A stretch of 34,767 nt of DNA, taken from assembly GCA_017413105.1 (NCBI GenBank), contig JAFPVA010000112.1, positions 1 to 34,767 on the forward strand. Direction: 5' to 3'. The notes under the pieces were generated by a model. That model saw only the letters and a list, made by a program, of their open reading frames with translations. It made no database searches and was not told where the DNA came from. The position numbers and the translations under genes were made by a program. Origin of the DNA: Butyrivibrio sp. Its GTDB lineage: Bacteria; Bacillota; Clostridia; Lachnospirales; Lachnospiraceae. Below are positions 1 to 7,398 of this stretch, one piece after another. Position 1 is the stretch's first letter. Each line of letters starts with the position of its first letter.

Positions 1-396
1 GATAGCTCTTTACTAGCACTTTTATCCGTACATCATCTGCCAAAAGAGCTTTTTACTCGCCGTTTGTACGGATAAGATAGCTCTTTACTAGCATTTTTAT
101 CCGTACATCATCTGCCAAAAGAGCTTTTTACTCGCCGTTTGTACGGATAAGATAGCTCTTTACTAACATTTTTATCCGTACTTCATCTGCCAAAAGAGCT
201 TTTTACACGCCGTTTGTACGGATAAGATGGCTCTTTACTAGCACTTTTATCCGTACTTCATCTGCCAAAAGAGCTTTTTACACACCGTTTGTACGGATAA
301 GATGGCTCTTTACTAGCACTTTTATCCGTACTTTATCTGCCAAAAGAGCCAAAGAGCTGTCTACTGACCATTTGTACGGATAAGATGGCTCTTTAC
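1..396. repeat. 75-bp tandem repeat, five copies plus a partial sixth
   Basis: Units start at 1, 76, 151, 226 and 301, with a partial sixth from 384. The first four are exactly 75 bp and nearly identical; the fifth is 83 bp and diverges in its second half. Each unit holds TTATCCGTAC and its exact reverse complement GTACGGATAA about 35 bp apart, and AGCTCTTTAC near AAAAGAGCT, so every unit can fold into a nested hairpin. There are no variable spacers. It probably belongs to the chromosomal flank of the ICE, but this is inference. Confidence 0.9.
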
Positions 397-576
397 CGTA
401 GAATAAATCCCTCTAAAAAGCAAAAATGGAATAGTAGTCCGTGAATAGGACTCACTGATAGCGCATCCGCGCCGAAATTTAAAAGATTGCCACACACAAA
501 ATGCCGCGCCGATACTGGGCTACATTGATCAGGTGTGGTCAAAATGTTGTCAAACAAATAAATTGTTGTCAGAATA

Positions 577-617
577 ATTGCTCTGAAATCCGCATAAACA
601 CTGGATTTCAGAGCAAT
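577..617. repeat. Perfect 15-bp inverted repeat beside the putative arm sites
   Basis: ATTGCTCTGAAATCC at 577-591 pairs exactly with GGATTTCAGAGCAAT at 603-617 around an 11-base loop. No T-run follows on either strand, so it is not a typical terminator. The central CCGCATAAACACTGG (590-604) recurs with two changes at 678-692, again inside a dyad, and with one change at 3249-3263 in the promoter of the sigma-like gene. It may be a protein binding site or a recombination core. Confidence 0.65.
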
Positions 618-954
618 AATGATTTTAGATGTATTTAAGTGTTCTAAAAAAATTTCAAATCAAAAATCTCCGCAAACCCGCATGAATACTGGGGTTTACT
701 TATCAAGAGATTTTAGGGTTGGAATTTTAGCGAGTTGCTGCACTACTCGGCACTGTATTTACGTACCAAGCAGTACTGCCGCAGACTTGACTAGCACTTT
801 ATGCTACTATAAAGCCCTACGATATCGGCTTCATTTTGCTGTATTCGTGCTGTCAGGAATATTCGATTGTGATTATGGCCCATAAAATGAGTCATTTTTG
901 ATGATGTTTGTTTTACTGGAGATTCAAAACCTTTTTCGCTATCTTGATGAATGG

Positions 955-1001
955 TTGCTGTCATTTGCTGTCAAAAAAACTGTCATTTAGATTTGCTGTC
1001 A
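955..1001. promoter_or_regulatory. Putative integrase arm-binding repeats
   Basis: TTGCTGTCA occurs at 955-963, 965-973 and 993-1001, with a shorter CTGTCA at 980-985. This lies directly downstream of the int stop codon. A second cluster of the related TGTTGTCA motif lies at 534-571. Direct repeats near the element end are the known targets of the N-terminal domain of Tn916-type integrases; assigning that role here is inference. Confidence 0.45.
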
Positions 1002-1014
1002 AAACCGTTCCAGT

Positions 1015-2250
1015 TTAAAAAACATCATCCATCTTATCAGAAAGCAGTCCCATAATTTCATTGTTCTTTGTCTCACTCGGATCTGCATATATGTCCATCG
1101 TGGTCTCAACACTCTTATGTCCCATGATAGAGGTGATGACCTTCAGGTTCGTACATACTTCTACAAGTCTTGTAGCGAATGTATGCCTGCATATATGAAG
1201 TGAAAAATCCGGGAGCAGAACTGGGTCTCTCTTCTCCTTTAGTGCACGCTTTTCTTCTTCCGCATTGTAGTGTGCAACAATGCATTTGATCTCGCGATTA
1301 AGTGTCTGTGGATTATGGACCGTTGAATACTTGTTTAAAAAAACAAAATTTGTAAGTCCATCAATTACAGGCTGCTCATATTCACATCCCTCAAGTTCTT
1401 CCTTAGCCATCTCGAATGCAAGCTTTACTGAGTCAAGCATTGGTATGAGTCTTGTTCCAGCATCAGTCTTTGGTCTGTGAACATGCATCCTGCAAATCCT
1501 CTCGCCTCTCTTTTTGTAGTATGACAATGTATGATTGACGCTAATCGTGCGCTTCTCCATATCAATGTCGTCCCAGGTAAGGCCTACGAATTCTCCCGCT
1601 CTTAAACCTGTTCCAAAAAGGACTACGAAGATTGGCCACCATGCACAGAATATAGGATGTGATGCAATATATCCCATGAACGTTCTAAGCTGGTCCATGG
1701 TAAGTGCTTCTCTTGAGTTCCTGTTCTTTCCTCCACACTTGCATACCTCAGCCATTGCACCATCAGTGGGATTCTTTCGGATTATATCGTCTCTTACCGC
1801 CATCTGAAATGTTGGATGTAAAAGGCAATGCACATTATCAAGCGTTGCAAGCTCAATGTCATCTTCCTTAAGCAGCTTTAAATAGAACTGCATTATGTCT
1901 GAGAACTTGAAGCTTGATATAAGCCTATCTCCGATACTGTTTCTCACGAAATGGTCATACATGTAATAGTATCCGTTTTCAGAGGATCCGCGAAGACCAT
2001 ATTTAGTTTTCATGTATCTGTCGAATGTTGCGTTAAGGGTTGCTGTCTTTCTCTGGTACAGATCAAGTCCATCAAGCAGATCACGCTGGATTTCTTCTTC
2101 CTTTTCTCTCAGTGAAAGAAGATCTCGGTCATATATGTACCGTCTTCTTCCAAGAGCATCTGCATAGGAGAAGCAGAACCGCCCGTCACTCTTCCGGACA
2201 AACTCACCTTTCTTCAACCTTCGACCCCTATTGTCTTTTCTTGCTTCCAT
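1015..2250 (-). CDS. int: Tn916-type tyrosine integrase
   Basis: The 411-residue protein catalyses integration and excision of the ICE by strand exchange between attachment sites. The N-terminal 60 residues (NRGRRLKKGEFVRKSDGRF and following) match the arm-binding domain of the Tn916 integrase family. A SAM-like core-binding domain follows at about 70-165, then the catalytic domain with R217 (TGLRAGE), K261, H352 and R355 (HICRH), H378 (MGHKS) and the nucleophile Y388 (MDIY). All catalytic residues are present and the length equals the family norm of about 400. AGGAG lies 7 bases before the ATG. It is the last gene before the putative attachment region, as expected for a Tn916-type module. 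Confidence 0.95.
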   Translation of the reverse strand: MEARKDNRGRRLKKGEFVRKSDGRFCFSYADALGRRRYIYDRDLLSLREKEEEIQRDLLDGLDLYQRKTATLNATFDRYMKTKYGLRGSSENGYYYMYDHFVRNSIGDRLISSFKFSDIMQFYLKLLKEDDIELATLDNVHCLLHPTFQMAVRDDIIRKNPTDGAMAEVCKCGGKNRNSREALTMDQLRTFMGYIASHPIFCAWWPIFVVLFGTGLRAGEFVGLTWDDIDMEKRTISVNHTLSYYKKRGERICRMHVHRPKTDAGTRLIPMLDSVKLAFEMAKEELEGCEYEQPVIDGLTNFVFLNKYSTVHNPQTLNREIKCIVAHYNAEEEKRALKEKRDPVLLPDFSLHICRHTFATRLVEVCTNLKVITSIMGHKSVETTMDIYADPSETKNNEIMGLLSDKMDDVF

Positions 2251-2348
2251 AAAATCTCCTAATTAATATAGAAGACATGGCATGCTAAAACATAGGGCTT
2301 CATCACTTATAATTATGACTCTGATTCTTTGATAAAGCAATCTGTTTT

Positions 2349-2362
2349 CATGACATGTCATG
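2349..2362. promoter_or_regulatory. 14-bp perfect palindrome between xis and int
   Basis: CATGACATGTCATG is self-complementary and lies in the 138-bp gap upstream of int, just after the excisionase stop codon. A small dimeric repressor or excisionase could bind it and set the level of int. No partner can be named from the sequence. Confidence 0.4.
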
Positions 2363-2388
2363 TCTTATAACGCCGCTGTTGACTCGTT

Positions 2389-2589
2389 TTAGCAAGCTGG
2401 GCTTGTGTCAAAATATCTCTTCATTCTGGCGTAGTTATAATAAACTGCCCCATCTACTTTCCGCTGTGCATCACATGCATTTGCAATCTTTCTAACAGTG
2501 TCTTCACAGCAGTTAAACTTAAACATTGCCTGATCAATTCTGATATAATCAGGTTCCCCAAATTCTCTTGGTCTTTTTAATCTTCCCAT
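2389..2589 (-). CDS. xis: Excisionase-like winged-helix protein (DUF6462 type)
   Basis: The 66-residue protein is the size of Tn916 Xis (67 residues) and sits directly upstream of int, the classical arrangement. The segment YIRIDQAMFKFNCCEDTVRKIANACDA resembles the helix-turn-helix of MerR-like excisionases, and the VDGAVYYNYARMKRYF tail fits the wing. Such proteins bend attachment-site DNA and favour excision. The start follows the upstream sigma-like gene by only 3 bases, so the two are cotranscribed. It has two adjacent cysteines in the recognition region. The function is inferred from size and position. Confidence 0.75.
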   Translation of the reverse strand: MGRLKRPREFGEPDYIRIDQAMFKFNCCEDTVRKIANACDAQRKVDGAVYYNYARMKRYFDTSPAC

Positions 2590-2592
2590 TGC

Positions 2593-3186
2593 TCATGCTC
2601 CTATCTTTAATTCAATTTCAGCTTCATCGCTGAAATACTTATCTTCCATAAACAGCATGGCTCCTTCTTTGACTATTTTCTTAGTACGCTTGATTCTTGA
2701 CTTCACTGCTTCCGGTGAAAGATTCTCAGCATCTGCAATTGTGAATAAGCTTTCCTTTGCGACAATATATCTTTCAAGAAGTTCTCTCTCGTCAATATCA
2801 AGGCTTTCCACCTGACTGCAGACTATCTCGTAATCATCTCTCATATCCAGCAGCGTCAATATTTCTGCTCTATGTCTGAAATAGTCCTCGGAGTCCTTAA
2901 GTGCTGTGTTATAATCCCCCTCATGGATTGCTTCCTGAATGGAAACATTCTCAACCGCAGTATTTGCAGTCACATCACTTATGTTAGATGTCTGGACTCT
3001 CACGCCCAGTTCCCCATGCTCCCTGCGCCTCTTATGCTCGCGCTCATTTCTGATAACAATGCTAAGGCACTTCTCGTAACCTTCAACCATCTTGGTGAAC
3101 CTTGCATAGTTACGCAGGATGAAATCCACTCTAGTGTCTAAATCAGATATACGATATTTGTCTACAATAGTCCGTACTACAGCCAT
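2593..3186 (-). CDS. Sigma-factor-like or ArpU-like HTH protein
   Basis: The 197-residue protein has a C-terminal segment (about 130-175) reading ERELLERYIVAKESLFTIADAENLSPEAVKSRIKR, which has the pattern of a sigma-70 region 4 helix-turn-helix. The N-terminal part is charged and helical with no clear region 2, so it may be a regulator rather than a true sigma factor. It is immediately upstream of xis and int and probably controls or is cotranscribed with them. Similar proteins occur next to DUF6462 excisionases in gut Clostridia ICEs, as far as I recall. The start ATG follows a GGGGG-containing leader. Confidence 0.6.
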   Translation of the reverse strand: MAVVRTIVDKYRISDLDTRVDFILRNYARFTKMVEGYEKCLSIVIRNEREHKRRREHGELGVRVQTSNISDVTANTAVENVSIQEAIHEGDYNTALKDSEDYFRHRAEILTLLDMRDDYEIVCSQVESLDIDERELLERYIVAKESLFTIADAENLSPEAVKSRIKRTKKIVKEGAMLFMEDKYFSDEAEIELKIGA

Positions 3187-3240
3187 AAGTCCCCCTCTCT
3201 GGAAAGCCTGTAATAATCAATAATTGTAATCCCATAAACT

Positions 3241-3270
3241 ATCATAAACCGCATAAACACTGAGCTTCAA
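3241..3270 (-). promoter_or_regulatory. Promoter of the sigma-like, xis, int operon
   Basis: On the minus strand TTGAAG (3270-3265) and TATGAT (3246-3241) are separated by 18 bp, a good fit to a vegetative promoter. The start codon at 3186 lies about 50 bp downstream. The spacer contains a copy of the CCGCATAAACACTG motif also found in the attachment region (590-604), so a protein binding that motif could block this promoter. Confidence 0.6.
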
Positions 3271-3290
3271 TGTCATTATTGTGTCGTTTA

Positions 3291-3307
3291 TGTCACACTG
3301 TGTGACA
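3291..3307. promoter_or_regulatory. 17-bp palindrome upstream of the xis-int operon promoter
   Basis: TGTCACAC and GTGTGACA flank a single T. The site is about 20 bp upstream of the -35 element at 3265-3270 and immediately follows the stop codon of the XRE gene. Position and symmetry suggest an operator or activator site. There is no T-run, so it is not a terminator. Confidence 0.5.
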
Positions 3308-3309
3308 CC

Positions 3310-3639
3310 TCAAAAGCATTCCAGGCCCTCGATTTGTCTGAGCACAGCCTTCTTAACTACTTCATTATTAATAGAACTATATGCCCTAACCAGCTCATCT
3401 ATCTCACTGTTACCTGAACTTGTTTCCCCCTTTAGGATCCAGTCTGTTGATACATTGAACTTTTTGGAATACAGCAAGAGAATACTTACCGGTATTTCTC
3501 TAAGTCCGAGCTCATAGTTCGCCAGCGTGGATCTCCCCGTTATGACGAATTCATCCGACATATCCTTTTGGCTTAGTCCCCTGCTCTCACGCAGTGCTTT
3601 TATCCTGTCCCCAACAGTTGCTCCTGCAGCTAACTTCAT
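3310..3639 (-). CDS. XRE-family transcriptional regulator
   Basis: The 109-residue protein begins with a canonical HTH_XRE domain (about residues 5-65: GDRIKALRESRGLSQKDMSDEF, then TLANYELGLREIPVSILLLYSKKFNVSTDWIL). I chose the ATG at 3639 because GGAGAGGAG lies just upstream; an open frame continues to 3708 without a better ribosome binding site. It is preceded by a pair of 33-bp direct repeats (3729-3794) likely to be its own operators and followed by a palindrome before the xis-int promoter. A role as the ICE excision repressor, as for CI-like proteins, is plausible inference. Confidence 0.85.
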   Translation of the reverse strand: MKLAAGATVGDRIKALRESRGLSQKDMSDEFVITGRSTLANYELGLREIPVSILLLYSKKFNVSTDWILKGETSSGNSEIDELVRAYSSINNEVVKKAVLRQIEGLECF

Positions 3640-3728
3640 AGGCACTTCTCTCCTCTCCATTTTATGTAGTAGAAACTCATGAGATATTTCTGTTGCAACA
3701 GTATGCATGGTAACACCAAAAATGCCAT

Positions 3729-3794
3729 CCGGATTACATATTAATTACGCTACAGGTACAGCCATAATACACATTAATTACGCTCCGATTACAG
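3729..3794. promoter_or_regulatory. Tandem 33-bp repeat, likely repressor operators
   Basis: Two adjacent 33-bp copies (3729-3761 and 3762-3794) share CATTAATTACGCT-type cores. The 33-bp period equals about three helical turns, which puts both copies on the same face of the DNA. They lie 90-155 bp upstream of the XRE gene and include a TATTAT that may be its -10 box. Confidence 0.55.
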
Positions 3795-3804
3795 CTAATA
3801 GGGC

Positions 3805-3830
3805 AAAAAGAAAAGACTGCCGAAGCAGCC
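3805..3830 (-). terminator. Rho-independent terminator of the 186-residue ORF
   Basis: On the minus strand GGCTGC and GCAGTC form a 6-bp stem, with one G-T pair, around a TTCG tetraloop, followed by TTTTCTTTTT. It begins at the base after the stop codon at 3831, so this gene and the next XRE gene are separate units. Confidence 0.8.
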
Positions 3831-4391
3831 TTATTTCTCAATCTTATTCCCGTTTTCATCAATGATTCCGTTGATCTTATCTTCCATATCCCTGCGCTTG
3901 CAGTATTTCCAGATCAGAAGTCCAAACAACACTATAGCATCTTTCTTGACCTTGAAAAATCTCGTGTTCGGAATCCCTGTTTCCATCATCATGGTATCAT
4001 TGGAGACCAATCTGTTTTTCCCCTTAAGATACATTTCATTCACTATCTTAGCCAAAACATCTCCATCTTCAGCAAATGCCTTCATCTGATCAAGTACCTG
4101 ACAACTCTTTGCCTCAAACCATTTTTCACATGCTACTTTCCAGGCAAAAGCTTTCTTCTGCTGCTGCGTGTATTTCCAAGGATTATCTACAATATCAAGG
4201 AACTTAGTCCTATATGGAATCTTTTTCGACTCGTTGTCAGTCCATTCATGTCCTTGGCTTTCAGCATATGCTTTACCATCATTAAACATCTCAAGCAGAT
4301 ACCTGATTACATCGTCCATTTCATCATAATCGATATCCTGAGCAAGACACTCATTTACAATAATCTGGTGCGTAGTGATAGTTGTCATCAT
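3831..4391 (-). CDS. Hypothetical protein in the regulatory block
   Basis: I do not recognise this 186-residue protein. I chose the ATG at 4391 because GAGGGAAGAG lies just upstream; the frame could extend 10 codons to a TTG at 4421. It is mostly helical and charged, with a central W-rich part (DNPWKYTQQQKKAFAWKVACEKWFEAK) and a hydrophobic helix near 155-168 (DAIVLFGLLIWKYC) that is too short for a confident membrane segment. It is flanked by terminators on both sides and is its own transcription unit between two XRE genes. The segment MMMETGIPNTRFFKVKKDAI could be a small DNA-binding helix-turn-helix, but this is weak. Confidence 0.7.
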   Translation of the reverse strand: MMTTITTHQIIVNECLAQDIDYDEMDDVIRYLLEMFNDGKAYAESQGHEWTDNESKKIPYRTKFLDIVDNPWKYTQQQKKAFAWKVACEKWFEAKSCQVLDQMKAFAEDGDVLAKIVNEMYLKGKNRLVSNDTMMMETGIPNTRFFKVKKDAIVLFGLLIWKYCKRRDMEDKINGIIDENGNKIEK

Positions 4392-4423
4392 AATCTCTTC
4401 CCTCTTTTCCCTCAAATCCAACT

Positions 4424-4480
4424 AAAAAACCGCAAAACAGGCAACCAGTTATGAGATAGAACTTCACACTGATTGCCTGT
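4424..4480 (-). terminator. Terminator downstream of the second XRE gene
   Basis: ACAGGCAACCAGT (4437-4449) pairs with ACTGATTGCCTGT (4468-4480), a 13-base arm with one mismatch. On the minus strand it is followed by TTTTGCGGTTTTTT. It ends the transcript of the XRE gene at 4564-4980. Confidence 0.75.
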
Positions 4481-4563
4481 CACTTCCACTTGTAGTTAAA
4501 AATCTTTGTTGTCACTATGCAGGCGCATTCCCCGATGCCCACAGTAATTGATTACTATTTCTC

Positions 4564-4980
4564 TTACTTCTTGCTATTTTCTTTACTAGACCTCCGTGTC
4601 TTTTTCTTTGCTTCTGTAACTGCTTTATATCTTTCTAAATCTTCGCCTTCCTGTAATGCTAACAATGAATCTATAATTTTCCATACTATCTGTTGATATT
4701 CCGGTTTGAGTTTCCTGTATTTTCTAAACTGAGAGTCTTCTGTTTCACTAAGATGTAATGTGTTTACTCCCGGATCAAGTATTTCTGAAAGTTCATATCC
4801 AAGAGCACGCAATAGTATCTGAACAGTATCCAACTTTGGAACTCGTCCCTCTTTAAGAGCATCAACAACAGTACTGTATGTTAAGCCTGTAGCAATGGCC
4901 AGTTTATGGAAATTAGAATTCTGTTTATCCATCTCATCACGTATGACACGCGTGAGATCTGCCATATCAACATTAGCCAT
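4564..4980 (-). CDS. XRE-family transcriptional regulator
   Basis: The 138-residue protein has an HTH_XRE-like domain at about 8-70 (LTRVIRDEMDKQNSNFHKLAIATGLTYSTVVDALKEGRVPKLDTVQILLRALGYEL), followed by a helical C-terminal part and a strongly basic tail (AEAKKKTRRSSKENSKK region). GGAAGGAG lies 6-9 bases before the ATG. It forms its own unit, with a terminator downstream. It is probably one of several switches controlling ICE maintenance or cargo; the target is unknown. Confidence 0.85.
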   Translation of the reverse strand: MANVDMADLTRVIRDEMDKQNSNFHKLAIATGLTYSTVVDALKEGRVPKLDTVQILLRALGYELSEILDPGVNTLHLSETEDSQFRKYRKLKPEYQQIVWKIIDSLLALQEGEDLERYKAVTEAKKKTRRSSKENSKK

Positions 4981-5052
4981 GATATTGCTCCTTCCGTAGA
5001 ATTTATTAAACTACAAAACTCCGTATAATTCGTCATCAACTACACGTAACTC

Positions 5053-5244
5053 TCACTCACGACAAATCGATATAATCTCATTTGTCACAACAGAGCTGTT
5101 ACTTGATTTTCCCGGAGGAGCTCTTCCATAATATTCTATGTTTCTATGCTGAATAGCATAAAAAAGAAGCCCCGTCCATCCCGGCACAAGGCTCCTGTAC
5201 TCACATTCTATATAATTAGCATTTTCTCTAACAGCAAAAAACAC
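5053..5244 (-). CDS. Possible small protein, weak support
   Basis: A 63-codon frame opens with GTG. AAGGAG is present upstream but at 17 bases from the GTG, which is too far for good initiation. The peptide has no recognisable domain. It fills the gap between two XRE genes in the same orientation and could equally be chance. Confidence 0.25.
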   Translation of the reverse strand: MFFAVRENANYIECEYRSLVPGWTGLLFYAIQHRNIEYYGRAPPGKSSNSSVVTNEIISICRE

Positions 5245-5306
5245 ACTGATAAATCAAACGCTCCTTAAGCTGGAAAGCTTAAACAAAACAAAGTAAAAAA
5301 ACTATA

Positions 5307-5657
5307 TCATTTACCCGCCCCTTCGTACTCTCTGTTCCTCTTTTTTATGTCTTTTAACATTGCTATGTAGTATTTTTTCTCATCTGGAGAACAGTCCGAT
5401 ACAAGATCCGCTATTTCCTTACCATATTTCGCCACTACGTCATTATTCTTTCTTCCAACTAGATAATCTACAGATACTTTTAATGTTTCTGATATATTCA
5501 CAAGTATCTCAAGTCCTACTCTAGTCTGTCCTCTCTCAATTTCACTCATATAGGTATGGGACACACCCACCAGATCAGCCAGGTCAGCCTGTTTAATGTG
5601 CTGCTTTAGCCTCATATTCTTGATTCTACGTCCAACTTTGTCGTATTGAATATCCAT
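5307..5657 (-). CDS. XRE-family transcriptional regulator
   Basis: The 116-residue protein has a textbook HTH_XRE domain at residues 6-60 (VGRRIKNMRLKQHIKQADLADLVGVSHTYMSEIERGQTRVGLEILVNISETLKVSVDYLVG) and a short charged C-terminal tail. The ATG at 5657 has GGAG at the right distance; a longer frame to 5687 has none. The SinR/Xre-like sequence suggests a dimeric repressor. It lies between the Nudix gene terminator and the small ORF at 5053. The third XRE gene in 2.4 kb suggests a layered control circuit. Confidence 0.9.
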   Translation of the reverse strand: MDIQYDKVGRRIKNMRLKQHIKQADLADLVGVSHTYMSEIERGQTRVGLEILVNISETLKVSVDYLVGRKNNDVVAKYGKEIADLVSDCSPDEKKYYIAMLKDIKKRNREYEGAGK

Positions 5658-5839
5658 AAGCGCTCCATAATCTGTAAAACAAGTCACTTCTATTCAAGTT
5701 TAACTAAATGGATAATTGCTATAAATAAGCCACACACGAATCACTTAAACCACAGTTGAAGTCATAAATCGTTTTCCATAGCACTTATGCGGTAATTTGT
5801 CATTGAGCCTAAATTGTATATGAATTGATATTTCTATAT

Positions 5840-5869
5840 AAAAAAAACGAACTGACAATTTGCCAGCTC
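5840..5869 (-). terminator. Terminator downstream of the Nudix gene
   Basis: On the minus strand GAGCTGGC and GTCAGTTC-type arms (5849-5869) form a stem with two G-T pairs, followed by eight T residues (5847-5840). It lies 20-50 bases after the Nudix stop codon. Confidence 0.75.
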
Positions 5870-5888
5870 GCTCTTAACTGATCATTCC

Positions 5889-6449
5889 TCATTCTTTCGT
5901 ATAACCTAAATATCTCATTACAGTCTCAAGCCCTTCAGTTGGCACGCAGAAAGTGCCGTCACGGTGATTGCATCCTTCAATTACTTCCTCAATGTCAAAC
6001 CACTTGACTTCTTCCACCTCTTCGGTCTGAAGGACCAGCTTGGTCTCATCCACAGGCTTTTCATAAACATAGACAAAAGCAACTTCATTGTCCCTGAACA
6101 TTTTGCCATGGAATCCCATAGCATATTTGATATGGAACTTACCGGCATATGTCAGATCACCTTCATTTGCTCTTATTCCCAGCTCTTCAAAAAGCTCTCT
6201 CTGGGCTGACTCCAGCGGCTCATCCCCTGCCTGGATATGTCCGGCTGATGAAGTATCATACATTGACGGAAAAGATTCTTTCTCTGCGCTTCTCTTCTGC
6301 AGAAGCACCTGATAGGAATCTCCGTTTTTTCTCACAATCCATATGTGTGCTGTCCTGTGCATGATACCCTTATCATGAGCTTCAGATCTTGTTACTGTCT
6401 GCCCCGTCACAAAACCATTTTCATCAGTTATGTCAAACAATTCTTCCAT
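5889..6449 (-). CDS. Nudix hydrolase, Idi/YfcD-like
   Basis: The 186-residue protein contains a Nudix box at about 70-92 (GHIQAGDEPLESAQRELFEELGI), which matches GX5EX7REUXEEXGU except that D replaces the first conserved E. The N-terminal pattern MEELFDITDENGFVTGQTVTRSEAHDKGIMHRTAHIWIV is typical of the isopentenyl-diphosphate isomerase-like Nudix subgroup, whose members hydrolyse nucleoside-diphosphate-linked compounds of often unknown identity. The substrate cannot be told from the sequence. It is cargo rather than transfer machinery, with a terminator downstream and an unknown gene upstream. Confidence 0.9.
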   Translation of the reverse strand: MEELFDITDENGFVTGQTVTRSEAHDKGIMHRTAHIWIVRKNGDSYQVLLQKRSAEKESFPSMYDTSSAGHIQAGDEPLESAQRELFEELGIRANEGDLTYAGKFHIKYAMGFHGKMFRDNEVAFVYVYEKPVDETKLVLQTEEVEEVKWFDIEEVIEGCNHRDGTFCVPTEGLETVMRYLGYTKE

Positions 6450-6511
6450 AGTCTCTATTCTATCTATCCCCTTGCCGCAAATACATTTTCACTTTTTTTC
6501 TATCATTTGAT

Positions 6512-7300
6512 CTAAGCTTCTCTACGGATGATCTCATCCAACTCCTGTTTGATATAAATAGCCTTACCACCACTGAATATTTCTGTCATTTCAAGGTGGC
6601 GCGCCCTAATCTTTTTGAACTCTAACCAATCCCATCCATACGCTGCCTCAATATATTTTCCCATACCATTTTCACTTATGTACACAGGATCGTCATAGTG
6701 TAGCACCTTAGTAGCATCTAATTTGTGCTTCAAATGCAGGTTTACACTAACGGCCCCAGCTATATATGCTGGTATCGAGCAACAACTTATGGCACATTGA
6801 TTATCTTTATTTGAGAAATCATTAAATCTGCTGGACATAAAAGAAAAAATATTTTCACACAGAGAAATCTTGACCACTTCATCATGCTCAAATAGGAAAA
6901 CCAAAAGTTTTTCATCCTCCTCGTGATAAGGGCAGATTAATAGTTTTTCATTATATTCCTGTCTGTTTTCGATCAGTTCTCTGTCTATCTCTGCACAGGT
7001 CTGATAAAACTCATCTAAGTCTATACTTCTTACAACATCAAGGGACCCTGACAATCGCTGAAATTCTTTCTTTGCTTTCTCCTGCTTTTCAATCCAGCGC
7101 TCTATTTTCTGGCGTTCCACGGGACAATGACACCTATGTCCATGTAGTAATTCCCATTTTTCCGGGCTTACTGATGAACAATCAAGCTCATAGCAATCAT
7201 AGGAATCCTCTTCAAGATTCGGAGTCTTTCGTGTTAATGGGCATATCTTGATAGCGTCTCCACTTGTTGTTCTTCCAGCTGTATATTTATATTGATTCAT
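6512..7300 (-). CDS. Hypothetical protein, Cys/His-rich N terminus
   Basis: I do not recognise this 262-residue protein. The first 70 residues hold several cysteines and histidines (ICPLTRKTP, DCYELDC, HGHRCHCPVE), which could bind zinc. Residues 65-120 are a likely coiled coil rich in K, E and R. The C-terminal half contains ISCCSIPAYIAGAVSVNLHLKHK and looks globular. It lies between the Nudix gene and the defence-related genes, about 100 bp from the 397-residue ORF. It could belong to the restriction island or be an independent cargo gene. Confidence 0.7.
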   Translation of the reverse strand: MNQYKYTAGRTTSGDAIKICPLTRKTPNLEEDSYDCYELDCSSVSPEKWELLHGHRCHCPVERQKIERWIEKQEKAKKEFQRLSGSLDVVRSIDLDEFYQTCAEIDRELIENRQEYNEKLLICPYHEEDEKLLVFLFEHDEVVKISLCENIFSFMSSRFNDFSNKDNQCAISCCSIPAYIAGAVSVNLHLKHKLDATKVLHYDDPVYISENGMGKYIEAAYGWDWLEFKKIRARHLEMTEIFSGGKAIYIKQELDEIIRREA

Positions 7301-7398
7301 ATCTTTTCCTTCAGTGCATCATGAACCACCACTGCATTACCATGATGATTACAATACTATGCCATTGTTGTTTATTTTATCAAAGCTTATGATATTCA

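Larger units (their letters stand above)
397..1014. other. Gene-free attachment-region candidate left of int
   Basis: No convincing coding sequence is present in these 618 bp. The one open frame (619-885, plus strand) has a composition unlike a protein and no ribosome binding site. The stretch contains three TGT(T/G)GTCA motifs at 534-541, 545-552 and 564-571, a 15-bp perfect dyad at 577-617, a weaker related dyad at 674-697, and four CTGTCA motifs at 958-963, 968-973, 980-985 and 996-1001. Clustered short direct repeats beside int are what integrase arm-binding sites look like in Tn916 and lambda-type systems. The crossover core cannot be picked without the other end of the element. Confidence 0.5.

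Noticed and set aside
1-396. CRISPR array
   Set aside because: The 75-bp units are conserved along their whole length, with no variable spacers, and no cas genes are present.
619-885. 88-codon open frame on the plus strand
   Set aside because: No ribosome binding site, composition unlike a protein, and it begins beside the dyad and overlaps the attachment-region candidate.
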